A stretch of DNA of 64,000 nucleotides from Pseudisothecium myosuroides (taxonomy: Eukaryota > Streptophyta > Bryopsida > Hypnales > Lembophyllaceae), in the NCBI GenBank assembly GCA_951799445.1, contig OX637290.1, forward strand, positions 5,582,501 to 5,646,500, in the 5' to 3' direction. The position numbers were made by a program, and so were the translations under genes. Under the pieces are notes generated by a model that saw nothing but the letters and a program-made list of their open reading frames with translations, was not told the origin of the DNA and ran no database searches. This document shows positions 49,202-60,450 of this stretch, one piece after another; positions within the stretch are counted from its first letter, which is position 1; each line of letters begins with the position of its first letter.

Positions 49202-49675
49202 GTATACAAAGCTTGGTATAACGCTAGCTTTGTGCCAGAACTCTTGGATGTTGAGGAGCTGGAGGGGAGTTTCAAAATGATTGCAATAGAATACTTGGGG
49301 CCTCCATGGCAGATGCTGGTAGTGCTTGACACTGAGACCAAGGAAAGGGCTCGTGTGGTGGTGAGAGAGGCGTTGCAAAAAGTTCACAAGTTACGTGTGT
49401 TTGATTCAACTAATGCAGGGTTTGTCCACGGGGACGTTCGCAATGTGAACATTATAGTGAATTCACATGGAAAGGGTTTTGATGTGAGATTTGTGGATTT
49501 TGATTGGGCAGGCCAGGAGTCTGTGTCAACTTATCCTCCTAATATGAACCTCACAACCATTGCTTGGCCTGAAGGCGTAGCTGATGGTAAGCCCATACTG
49601 CAGAGATACAACATGGATGTCCTTAATTCAACACTTGGAATAGCATCAAACTATGATTGGAGGAGCTATGTTTAA
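49202..49675 (+). pseudogene. Orphan terminal exon of a kinase-like protein
   Basis: After an acceptor (ttccttag) the frame encodes about 157 residues of a protein-kinase-like C-lobe. The catalytic-loop version is GFVHGDVRNVNIIV (His, Asp and Asn present). An altered metal-binding segment VRFVDFDWAGQ stands in place of DFG, followed by YPPNMNLTTIAWPEGVADGK. This pattern belongs to a family of kinase-like proteins seen in non-seed plants and fungi, in which DFDWAG is usual. The N-lobe with its nucleotide-binding Lys is missing from the preceding 1.5 kb, so it is probably a fragment, unless a distant 5' exon exists. Catalysis is therefore doubtful. Confidence 0.65.
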
Positions 49676-50433
49676 AGAAGGCACTGTGTGAAAGTGCTTC
49701 GATTTGATGCGAGGTTGTAGTTGTGAAGAGTAATGTCATTTGTAGGCTGTAGGAATTTCCTCGTATCCTTGTTTCAAATTTCACAAGAGGTAACAATATT
49801 GTAATCTACAAGGAAACATTCTTGTTACAGTTATTTACAAGCAAATGTAAATTGCTACTGTTACGTCAAGTTTCAAATTTGGGATTTCAAATTCATGAAT
49901 CTAGTGGTCAAATGCATGTAGATGCGTTGCCTAACTTTCTCGATGGAGAAGGTGAATATTCTGTCTTATATGGCAAGTAGACATCTCCTCAATCGTGCCA
50001 GCTATGTTTGAGGAATGAATGGATAGAGTCTAACCGAGACTCACAATCACGTTTCACACTGAAAGTACTCTTTGGATTTTACAAATGGCTGTATAATGCA
50101 ATTAAGGTTGTATTACTTGAAATGTTTTGTTGACTTCGGACATCCCCAAATTGATATTGAACAATCCCCATGGCATTTTGTAACAACTGGTTGTGCATGA
50201 ACAATTTTCCATTTGATGATTGAATCCAAAGAGATTTTATTTATAGCATTGGTTTGTTTCATATAATGCACTTCTTTGCTCATTGATAGTAGTATTCATT
50301 TATGATCAACTATTGCTAAATTAGACACCAAAGTAGATGTCAATAGCGTACACTTGACTATGAATAACTCATTCCACTTGGATATAAATCAGCTGATTTC
50401 AATATCCAACTGAAGGCCCTCTTCAACTCGTTA
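49676..50433. other. Intergenic
   Basis: AT-rich sequence downstream of the kinase-like exon. I see no gene or clear repeat. Confidence 0.6.
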
Positions 50434-51361
50434 CACTAATAGAAAATTCAATGTCCAAATCAACATAAAAGTGTTGTTTTTTCTGTTGATTTGGTCGCGT
50501 GGATCATCAATTGAAATTTGTTGATTATTTTTGTTGATTTGGTTAATTCCAAGTAGGAAAATAAAAAAATAAAAAATAAGTGAATAAAAATTTTGCTGCC
50601 CGAAAATTCCGGGCAGCAGAAAAGAAATTTTTCACGCTACCCGAAAATTTCGGACAGCCCTAGCAATCGCCGGTCGCCCATAGGATTTGAACCCAAGACC
50701 TTGGGCTTCAAAACCAAAGGCTCTAACCAACACACCACACTTGTAATCACATGTGAAATGTACATATTTTTTTCTTACTTATGCATTTAGAATTTTGTGT
50801 TTTCTAATTCAGAAGACTTTGGCGGCCATTTAAGCATAGGAAAACAACTTTTTCAAAAAACTTTGAACTAAAAAAGTTGGTAAATCAAGTTAAGTTTCAT
50901 CTCCAAAAATCCGTTTGAGATTTGGAGACTCCAATTAAAAGTTATGGACAAATTTCAGAGAGGATGTTTGAAAATGTCAAAGTCTTCAAAAAGAAAAACA
51001 AGAAAAACTCCTTTTGTAATAAGTTGCATGCGACATAATCTTGCAATTGGTAAGGTTTTCAATGTGTTAACCTTGCCCTACTACAATGAAACAAAAACAT
51101 TCTAAAAGATTCCAAAATATTTTAAAATTCCAAAATATTTCAAAAAGACTCGATAAGATTCGATAAGATTCCAAAAAGATTCTAGATTCTTTGAAATTTT
51201 GTTGATTTGGTCATTGCACTATCCAAATCAACAGAAAGCAGTTAGTCATTTTGTTGGCTTTCACAAAAAGTCCTTACACTGCTTTAAACAACAGAAAACA
51301 AATGAAATGAACAGAAATCAATTGATTTTCTGTTGATTTGGTCATGGTTTTTCTACTAGTG
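50434..51361. mobile_element. CACTA-type non-autonomous element, 928 bp
   Basis: The left end is CACTAATAGAAAATTCAATG and the right end, in reverse complement, CACTAGTAGAAAAACCATGA, followed on both sides by a shared ccaaatcaaca box. TTA occurs at 50431-50433 and 51362-51364, the expected 3-bp duplication. Subterminal copies of tgttgatttggtc are typical of CACTA elements. It carries an 8-bp-arm hairpin (GCTGCCCG/CGGGCAGC, 50595-50618) and a tRNA-like block. No transposase. Confidence 0.87.
50672..50738 (-). ncRNA. tRNA-like sequence inside the CACTA element
   Basis: On the minus strand, GTTGGTTAGAGCC resembles a D-arm/A-box and GGTTCAAATCC is a good B-box/T-loop, about 30 bp apart. The anticodon arm does not fold convincingly and the acceptor stem is not seen, so this is a tRNA-derived fragment (captured tRNA or SINE head), not a working tRNA gene. 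Confidence 0.45.
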
Positions 51362-51841
51362 TTAATGCTTTCTGAGTTCTGAATTCTAGTTAGTTCTTCA
51401 CAAATTGCTCAATGCTTTAGGTACGGTTACGTTTGGCAAGTAGTTCAAATTAAAAACAAAAAAAACAGCTTACAATGGTGTAAGAAACGCAGGTTTTGAA
51501 ATAGGTGGTGACAGTCTTCGTAATGTGTCTAATGTTCTACTGCTTTGTTGAACAATAAATAAGGGGTCCAGAGGGAAGGATGCACACAGGCTCATCGCGT
51601 TTGTGATATTTGTGAACTGTTTTCTTAGACTGAGTGAGAGATTTGAAAGTCTTAAAAAACAATCCGTTATTACTAGATTAAATCAACTCAATTGTGGTTT
51701 TAGTTTGTTTGTGGGTTTAGGGTTTGGAAATATGAATGTCAAAACGCTTGGATTCTGTGAAAGCGAGGTTATTACATGACGTAAAATTCTTGAGAGTATT
51801 TTCCATTAGGTTTTTGTATTATTTCTGGTGTGTGTAAATGT

Positions 51842-52830
51842 GAAAGATTACTTGAAGAAGGGAGTTACTTGGACCTCTTGATTCATTATCAATCAAAGTG
51901 TGTAGAGGCTTTGCACCCTTTATTTACTTATGTATGTGTGCAAAGTAAAAGCTCAATAAAAGTAAAAGTAAAAATACAATGGTAACGTTTGTTCTAATTT
52001 GTTTTACATGCAACGCTAAGATATCCCCAGTTGTGCGCTCACCAGTCATTCTCTTTGTACCATTGGGGAGCTTGACTCGATGAGGATTGTACTAAAGTCA
52101 TATCGTTACTTTTGGACGTATGATGGATCTGTGAGCAGTTTTTAAGACCATAAATTGAATTCAATTATGGAAAATGAAGTACAGATGGGCAATTTCATTG
52201 AAATGGCGGTATTATTGCGCCATTTTGGCGTTGTGACATTTTGACCATCTAGAACAGGTATAGAGTTTAGAACAGCCGGTCTAAACTGTAAAAGCTAGCG
52301 CCAGAGTTTAATAATACCACCATTTTAATGAAATTGACCGTGTACTAGCAAGTTTTGATGGCATTCTTGGCATCGCCAAAAGCTCTCAATGAGTAGAAAT
52401 GCACCAAAGTTGTTTTGCACTTTTGGTTCTCAAATGTGAAAGTTGTAAGTTTGCAATTGAATTTTGTTTTTATAAACTAAATTAAATTACGGAAAAATTA
52501 CTCTAAAAATTAAAAGAATACATTAGTAAATCATGAAAAACGTCTGGACAAGTGCACAGCGCTACAAAAGTTGTTTATCAGTCAAACTTTAAGAAACTAC
52601 ATTGATCTTAAATTAAAAAAAGATAACAACAAGAAATTAAATCCTCGTATTGAAGAAGAAGAAAGTTTTAAATTCAGTTTATAAATCAATTTAATATTAT
52701 CTAAATAATTAAATAAATTTTTAGTGTGATTTTAAAATATAAAATTAAATATCCTAACCAATGTTCAATGCACTATATACATTTCAACTTGATGGTGATG
52801 TTCTTGTCATAATATTTTTTTTATTTTTTA
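51842..52830. repeat. Dispersed direct repeat, copy A
   Basis: The sequence is shared, in the same orientation, with 55.77-57.36 kb: cttgattcattatcaatcaa, atacaatggtaac-tttgttct, gagcttgactcgatgag, ggcatcgccaa-aagctctca, and later caatgttcaatgca. It has a 154-bp MITE that copy B lacks, and it holds the uninserted TTAA site (52608-52611) matching copy B's element. It could be an old LTR pair or a segmental duplication. Confidence 0.8.
52186..52339. mobile_element. 154-bp MITE with GGGCAATTTCATT ends, copy 2
   Basis: The left end GGGCAATTTCATTGAAATGG and the right end, in reverse complement, GGTCAATTTCATTAAAATGG match the 46.6-kb MITE. The interior gacattttgaccat...tagaacaggtatagagtttaga is also related. 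No clear target duplication is left. Confidence 0.7.
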
Positions 52831-55435
52831 TTTTATTAGGATATTTGCAAATTAAAATAAAATATTAAATCATTTAGCATTGTTGAAGGAGAAAAAAATC
52901 AATAATGACAAATTGATTGTAAATTCTACAATCATAGTGAATAAAATTATCTAAAATGAAGTGAAAACAAATGAAATCATATTGTGAAGTGAGAAAATAT
53001 AAAAGGATTGCCTAGCAATGTTGTCATTTTATGCGTACAAAAAAAAACATGTGCTGAAATAGGAATGTGCGTAAATGGAAATCAACGCTTTGTAAAAAGC
53101 ATCAATGTGACAACCAATTCCTCTAAATCATCATAGTTTTACATGCGTGATGAATCTATACATTGAACGAAATACACATAAACTCTAATACAAGTGCATA
53201 CAATATCTACTACATTTTTTGCTTTCTTCTTTATTTTTTTGTTTCAATTGAAATTGATCTTGGATAAGGAAATTAGAATTTCCAAAGCAGTTCTCTACCT
53301 ACCTGACAATAATATTTCCATCATATTACAAACTTTTTCCAATCAACCGTAGCGTGATTGTTTGGTTTGATACGTTTCTTTATATTTTGATGATGCAATA
53401 AATATGAACATAAAAACAACTAAGTCCCATTTTCAGCACATAGAATGCCTTTTGTTGTAGATGGTACAATTGCCAAGTCAATGTTTTTAAAATTCAGAAG
53501 TTGATTACAAAGTAGAGGCTCGTGTATAGTTTTTGATCTTGGTACTTGTAGAGAATCTGTGTCAACCAAAGGCAATAATCACCTACTACATAATTTTTCA
53601 TCTTCTTTGGAACAAATGAAAAGAAGGTTTGATTGCAAAAAGACAATACAACAAAGCCCAAGACATGAGTATTTTACCCCATAGGCCAAGCAGACCCAAG
53701 ACTAGTCAAACCTATTTTTGCATCTATGGACGCGGAAAAACCACGGTCGAGGGCCTCCGGCCCTTTCAACGATTTCATTTTTCAACCTCCATGAGAAGCT
53801 TCATTGGTGCTGCAGCTAGGCTTCGTCCTCTATGGCCAGCCGTGAGAGGCCTCACAACCTCTTTCTATGCTGAGTCTCTAGCTTGGTCGTTTCCTTTGTT
53901 GGTCTAATCTTGTCTGTCATTGTTTTTGTGTTGTCATTGTTCGTGTTGCCCCGCTAGGCCACTTGTAGCTGGTGATCTTGTAAGGTAAACTAACCTACCT
54001 CAACCATTTGCCATTTATCGCCATCCCACTTTTGGCCACATCTCCACTATAGAACTCATCTAAATTTGCTTACTTTTTTGACAAAATCAAAGCCATAATG
54101 CCAACAAGGATAACACGTCAGTCTTCTATTGGTAGATACTTGGAATGGCAATTATAGGTTGTTTGTACAATGTTGTGACTCCAATTATGAATGGATTAAA
54201 AAATTTAGGATAGATCACTTCATAAATTCATAGAAATTACAATTTTAATAGGAGAATTGTGATTCCACTTAGGTTTGATTCGTGAAACAAGCGCACACCT
54301 TTGAAAACTATGTGCCCATCCTACTTTTGACCCCAAATGCTGACATTGCAAATCAAGGTGGTAATAGGCTAGCCTACCTTATTCTATTTCTCTGCAACGA
54401 AATCCCGTTTCATTTGTGTAAAAATAAAAATAAATGAAAAGACTAGACAGACCGCAGACTGGAAGCAACAACTTTGAAACTCAGGTGGAAGAAATTTTCA
54501 CCTAACTGAAAAGATTACCACATAATTTCATAATTTCATGCTATCAACTCTTTACAAGCTTTCTACTCACCATTTGAAGAGCCAACCCTTAAATTGCATT
54601 TAAAGCATTTACAAAAAAGTATTGATACTAAGAGGCTGTAAAACAGAGCGGGCATTAAAATGGAACATGACTTAGAGGTACATTTTGCTTTCTTCAATGT
54701 ACCACCTATGCACATTTCAGGAGGTGGTCCATTTTGATGACCACAAATGACCACTTTTTTGCAACTTCAAAAATTTGTAACTCATTCCACAAAGGTCCAA
54801 AAAATATGAAACAACTTGGGTTAGATTTCGATTCCACTTGTCTTTCAAGGAAAATTTATTGAAAAATATTTCAAGATGTTTTACCTCCCCCGAATTCAGT
54901 TTCAGCGCTTAGATGCTCCATTTTTGGACCTCCTACCTTAACATGCCTGTCCTGAGTAAAGAAAAAGCCACCTCATACCAGCAAATCGATATCATGATCA
55001 GAAGGAACAATGACTAAAAGATTAAATCAACATTAACCCTATAAATGCGCGGGGGGTGACCTTGGAAATCATGCATTGTATAACCGTGAGAGTCATTGGA
55101 ATAAAAAAATCCAAAAGTACTCATTGGAAGTCAAGCTACTGTAGATGTTCTCCACTTTCTACAAAAAACTCCAAGGATGAATAGTTGTAGTTCTGTCCTA
55201 CATTGGAGAATCCCTTGTCATTCATCGGACACTTATGGTCCGCGGCGTCCTTATTAGGTTAATCTCTTGTCTCAAATGTTTCCATTGAAACACTAGAGAC
55301 GAATAAGAAATTAAGTTCAGTGCTGTGTGGAACAACCATGAGACCAATACAAGCAGAGCATCACTTTGAAGTTTTGTCCTATTTTGTCCTATCTGAGAGT
55401 GAGACCCCACGGTGGGGGCTATTCTCAGATAAAAA
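52831..55435. other. Intergenic between the two direct-repeat copies
   Basis: AT-rich sequence with no supported gene. A 92-codon frame at 53629-53907 and a 103-codon frame at 55222-55533 show no domains. If the flanking repeats were LTRs, this would be their internal region, but no Gag or Pol trace is visible. Confidence 0.6.
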
Positions 55436-55530
55436 GGCAAAAAGAGGGGGAGGGGGAGGGAAAAAAGGAAAAAGGAGGGGGGAAGAGGAAAAAAAGAAAG
55501 GAAAAAAAGAAGGAGAAAAAAACAATAATC
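55436..55530 (+). repeat. Pure polypurine tract of about 95 bp
   Basis: The plus strand is almost wholly A and G, with G-runs (gaggggg aggggga ggg) followed by gaaaaaaag words. Such mirror-like purine tracts can form triplex DNA. Several G-runs could also stack as a quadruplex. Confidence 0.85.
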
Positions 55531-55769
55531 CATCCATTAAGTTAGGCCGTTTGTTTGTTTCGTTTCGTTTGTTATAGTGAGATCTCCCGAACCGCGTGTC
55601 CCTCGATGGCGTGCTTGGTACCGTCGGAAAGCCCTTGGCTAGGAGGGGTGTACAAGCTTTGTTTCAATCTATGATGTGAAAGTTATTGAATTTCAAAGCT
55701 TTACGTTTTCACTATGGCAACGGCGCAAGGCACACTAGTTGAACTTTTGAATCAATTAAAAACAAAATT

Positions 55770-57360
55770 TAAAGGCAAATACCTTAAAGAAGAGAGTTTG
55801 ACCTCTTAATTCATTATCAATCAAAAATGTAGCTCTAGACTTTGCACCCAGCTCTTTATATTTACTTATATATGCAAAGTAAAATTTGAACAAAAGTAAA
55901 AATACAATGGTAACATTTGTTCTAGTTTATTTTTATGTAAAGTTGAGATATCTCCGGTTGTACACTCATTGGAGAGCTTGACTCGATGAGGGTTGTACTA
56001 AAGTCGTATCATTGCTTTTGGACATATGGTGGATTTGTGAATAATTTTTAAGGCCATAAATTGAATTGAGTTTTTAGCATCATTCTTGGCATCGCCAACA
56101 AAAAGCTCTCAATGAGTAGAAATGCACCAAAGTGGTTTTGCACTTTTGGTTCTTAAGTGTGAAAGTTATGAATTTTAATTGAATTTTATTTCTATAGATT
56201 TAATTTAATTAAGGATAAATTATTATAAAGTTTAAGAAAATACATAGGTAAATCACGGAAAACACTTGGACAAATGCACAATGCCACACAAGTTGTTTAT
56301 AAGTCAATTTTTTTTTGAAATTACATTGATCTTAACCCCTAGAGTTCCTTGACTATGTTTTCATCAAAAATGCTCCAAAAATGCCATTTTTACTACATTC
56401 ACCAAATTTTGGAAAAGAAACATCTTTTGCATATATATAACCATCTTACCTTGTAGTGGTTTGAAAAAACTTGGAAATAGTTCTAGAAAAACTCATTGTG
56501 TGGATTAAAAGATACTAGCATTTGAATTGACAAAAATCCATTTTTTAGCTCTTTCTAAATGGTCTAATTTCATCTTTCAAACTTCTTACACAACCAGTAG
56601 ATCCTACAACTTGTAATTCTCTGTAATATATTGAAGGAATAAATTAGGAATACACACAGAAAATTCCACCAAAAAAATATTTCATATTCATGCTTGAAAA
56701 AAATAATAAGTGGAAAGAAGTAGAATATGATTCAAAATACTAAATTACTAATAATTTAGTTACAAAATTGAAAAATGCCAATCCCAATGGTTGTAATGTT
56801 GTAGCAAACAATCTAAATCCAACCCAATGCTTTTAATTACATAAATACTAAAAATTGAGTAAAAGAAAGGATTTCAAAGTTTATTTTGGTGTAGAGATTC
56901 CATAACTACTCGCAAATAAACTCCTGATAACTTTCATCTCATCTATCAAAATGGAATGATTCAAAGCTTTCAACGTATATATAAATCTAGAAAACCAATT
57001 TCAAAATTTTATTTCTTAAAAAAGTGATTTTTTCCGAGCAACCCAAGTTGTTGGTAGTTCAATCAAAATCACATATCATCCAATAACTTTTTAACCATGT
57101 GGTCAAAAGTTATGAAAATTGTTGGACCTTAAAGCTATTCCTTGAACACATGTTGAGTGAAAATTTCAACAACAATAAATAAAAACTTCATTTGTAGTGA
57201 GCTGCCTTAAATTGCTATGTTGCTAAAAAATAAGTAAAGAAAACTTTAATATGATTAAAAATATGAAAATTAAATATTCTAAACAATGTTCAATGCATTG
57301 TATATATTTCAATGTAATGATTAATGTTCTTGTTTTATTGTTATTATTATTATTTTTGGT
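55770..57360. repeat. Dispersed direct repeat, copy B, interrupted by a TTAA element
   Basis: It matches copy A (51.84-52.83 kb) from the cctcttaattcattatcaat block to acattgatcTTAA, where the TTAA element begins. Similarity resumes near 57237 (attaaatattctaaacaatg). Copy A is continuous across the left junction. Confidence 0.78.
56336..57206. mobile_element. TTAA-type MITE, copy 4
   Basis: It starts TTAA|CCCCTAGAGTTCCTTGAC at 56332 and is closely similar to the 40.5-kb copy for about 490 bp. The right end is uncertain. Copy A homology resumes by 57237, favouring an end near 57.2 kb (TTAA at 57207) with a lost terminal repeat. A TIR-like end gggcctttaggga|TTAA also occurs at 58568-58584. Confidence 0.65.
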
Positions 57361-58883
57361 GCATCACATGATTCATAATTCTCGTGAGATTTTGCAAGCA
57401 ACACATTCTTTACTCAGATTTTGTAGAAACATTTTATTTCTTAATTTTGTAATGACACTACGAACCAAAGTGGTCCAATGAATGATTTCACTTGCTATTA
57501 CACTTGCCATTGTAGGATGAGAAAAAATGCTTTTTCATCCAATTTATTTATTTGGAGGGCACTTGATCGAGTACATTTTCAGTGAATAGTATTGCAAAGT
57601 CCCTTGTTAGGGTCTTATTGACTTTTCTAAAGGAGAAGATGCTTAATCCATGAATCCCCCTAGTAGTGTATTTGGGCCATTTCTTGCTATTTTCTCTTGA
57701 TGTGCATTTTAGCCATAAAAACAATTTTTTTTGAATTTGAGTCCAACTGAAATGAATCTTACCAAGTGAGTTTCTACTCCAATTGAAAATTTTGAAAAAT
57801 TCATAAATTTTTGTATTTTATAGCAATATGAACTTTGGACCTACAACCATGGTTTGTTGATTTCCTAATATTAGAGTGACACGCTAACTCTTGTTTATAC
57901 CATAATGTTTTCCAATATAATATACATCTATGGTGAAAATTTCATAATTTTTTACTATATTTTGTATTTGATATGAATTTTCTTCATTGTTTTCTTAAAA
58001 AATTCATAGTAATTTCAAATTTCCCCCCCAAAAAATTGAAAATTTTATAACTTGTAGTAGAAATATGACCTCATTTCTGATAAATGAATTTAAAAATTTT
58101 CATTTATATCTAATTATAAAGTGGCAACAAATAGAGTGATGACAATTGAGGATTGAAATCAGTGGTTATGGGCCCGTCCTTACAAGGTTAAGCCCTGATG
58201 ACAAACAACCTCACAAAATGGAACAATAATCAAAATGCTCAAAGTCATCTAATGTGATGAGCTAAATTGTTTGGGCTGCTTATTGCAGTCATAGCCACTT
58301 CTCTTGCAATGAGAAGCATCCACCAATTGCAATGAGAATAGCCAGACTACCAATGATTATTGCACCTACAAGCAGTTGTCTTGCAATAGAAATCATCCAC
58401 ACTGTTCATGCAATAACTTTTGACTCATATATTCAAATGTCATGAAATTTTGTGTATATGAAAGATATTTCTTGTCCCCACCTTCTATTAAAATTTTAGC
58501 CTAAAATATGCAAATCTCTAGTCACACATACCTGCCCAAAATTTCTATGTTGTCAAAAACGTATGTTGGGCCTTTAGGGATTAATTGTGCAATTGTGAGA
58601 TTTGATATTACTAGAATGTATACATCAAGAGAATTGTGGATATAGAAGTATATAAAAACAATGATTAAATTTACTTTTAGTTTAAAAAAAAAATTGACGA
58701 TATAAGTTTATTAGATATAATCAAGAAAAAATGTGAAATAATTATTCTAATGAAATTATTGCATTTTCAAATCCATCGTAAGAACTTTCACTCTTAGATA
58801 TGCAACATTTTGGGGGAATCAAACTTAGAAAGAGTTTAAAAATAAAAGCTCAAATATTATATCAAATATTGCCACTATCTATG
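57361..58883. other. Intergenic
   Basis: AT-rich; no gene seen. It ends in a possible TTAA element terminus at 58568-58584, described with copy 4. Confidence 0.5.
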
Positions 58884-59015
58884 CACTAGTAGAAAATCCG
58901 TCCGGTTCTGTTGTTTTGGTCGCGTTGATGATCAACAAATTTTTGTTGATTAACATAAATCTGTTGATCATCAACGCGACCAAAACAACAAAACCAGGCA
59001 GATTTTCTACTAGTG
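58884..59015. mobile_element. CACTA-type hairpin MITE, 132 bp
   Basis: CACTAGTAGAAAATCCGTCC and its inverted partner (…ggcagattttctactagtg) flank an almost perfect hairpin containing ttgttttggtcgcgttgatg and its complement. ATG occurs at 58881-58883 and 59016-59018, the 3-bp duplication. Its ends match the 928-bp element at 50.4 kb. Confidence 0.93.
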
Positions 59016-59365
59016 ATGGTATGTTTATCCGTACGGATACAATCTAAAATTTATGGTCTAAGACTATTATTCATTGATTAATTCCAAAGCATTCTTCCAT
59101 TTTGTATTTTATAGCAAATCTTTGCAAATTTTCAAAAAAAATTGTCCATATATCCTACAGAATAACACTAGAAAGATAAAGTATATCGCTAAGGTAGTTG
59201 TCACTCAAAATTTATTAGATTTATTAATAAGTAGGTGCATTTTGATATTAATATAAAATATTATTAAATTATACTTAGTTAGACAAATATGAATTCTATT
59301 CTTGAAGTGTCAAATAAATATTGAAATTTTCTTTTTATGTGGTTGAAAATTTATTATTTTCTTAA

Positions 59366-60291
59366 CCCCTCAAGGCCCAAGGCCTTTTTTTAGCCAAAAA
59401 ACACTGAAAACTACCATTTCTATAGCAAAGAGTAAAAAAAAAATTTAATGTTTGTTTAGCAAATCTAACTATAGGATCTTACACCTAACTAGTATCAGAA
59501 TGTATGGAAAAAAAATTTGAATTTTTGACCGCACAGATTGCAAGATATTTGCGTTTAAAGTGGAAAAAATAAGTTTTTCAGCACATAGCGGGACTAGATT
59601 TTTTGACTTTGAACATTTTTAACTTAAAATTTTTGCACTATAGAGTTTTGAGCTTTAAATCTTTAAGGTGGAGAATTGAATTGAGAGTCTAGGGGGGAAA
59701 AAATATTCAAAAAAACTTAATTATCATTCCTAAAAAAATTGTTAAGTAGAGGTAGGTACAAGATAGAAGGAAAATCTAAAATATTAATTTCTTTTAGATG
59801 GAATTAAAATACACTAATCCCAATGGTGAGATTGTTCTAGCAAGTAAACTAAACCATGAGAATTTTTTTTTTTGAAAAATTGCAGAAATAGCATTCAGAA
59901 TTGAATCCTACAAGTTATTCTTTTTAAAAAGATGCTCTAACTACCCAAAAAAGAAGAATGTCCATAACTTTCTCATAACAAATCCAAATGAAATGAATCA
60001 AAGCTTTCCAGATAGACAAAAATATAATCTATGAAAAAAAAAATATTAAAAAAAAATCAAATTTTTGCAAATTTTTTTTTGCTGCCTGGGTTGCCCGCCA
60101 TCCCTTGTTTTGAACTTATTTGGTCATAACTATTGTTCCCGGGCACTGATTGTAAAAAAATGATATTCCCACAAAGCTTATCAGTTTTTCTATATTCAAA
60201 AAGAGTTTCAAAAAATCACGACAAAACTTCAGCCCGTAGGTACCTGCCTGAAATCCCATTTGTCCCCCAAAAGGACAATGGCCTTTAGGCG
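59366..60291. mobile_element. TTAA-flanked piggyBac-type MITE, copy 5 (926 bp)
   Basis: The left end is TTAA|CCCCTCAAGGCC and the right end, in reverse complement, TTAA|CGCCTAAAGGCC, with TTAA at 59362-59365 and 60292-60295. The interior aligns with copy 1 along its length (ctataggatcttac; gattgcaagatattt; aatgaatcaaagctttcc; cataactattgttcccgg). No coding capacity. Confidence 0.85.
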
Positions 60292-60412
60292 TTAAATTCA
60301 AATTTGTAAAATTTAAAGTATTTAATCATCAATCCCTCAAGTGTAGAACCTTGTAGTGTATTATAATATGTAAATTGACGAACTTTCTATTTATCCCTTT
60401 ACCCCTACAGTC

Positions 60413-60450
60413 TTAACCCCTTAGCGGGTTTGCGTCCCTTTTTTGGACGA
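60413..60450 (+). mobile_element. Possible left end of a larger TTAA/CCCC element
   Basis: TTAA (60413-60416) is followed by CCCCTTAGCGGGTTTGCGTC and a short inverted box (cgtccc...ggacg). This fits a piggyBac-type end and starts the GC-richer segment. The right end must be beyond the window, so the element is unproven. Confidence 0.35.

Noticed and set aside
53629..53907. 92-codon frame
   Set aside because: No domain, no splice or start context, and the surroundings are AT-rich spacer.
51842..57360. Direct repeats as LTRs of one retrotransposon
   Set aside because: No Gag or Pol traces, primer-binding site or TG...CA ends between or at the repeats, so kept only as a dispersed duplication.
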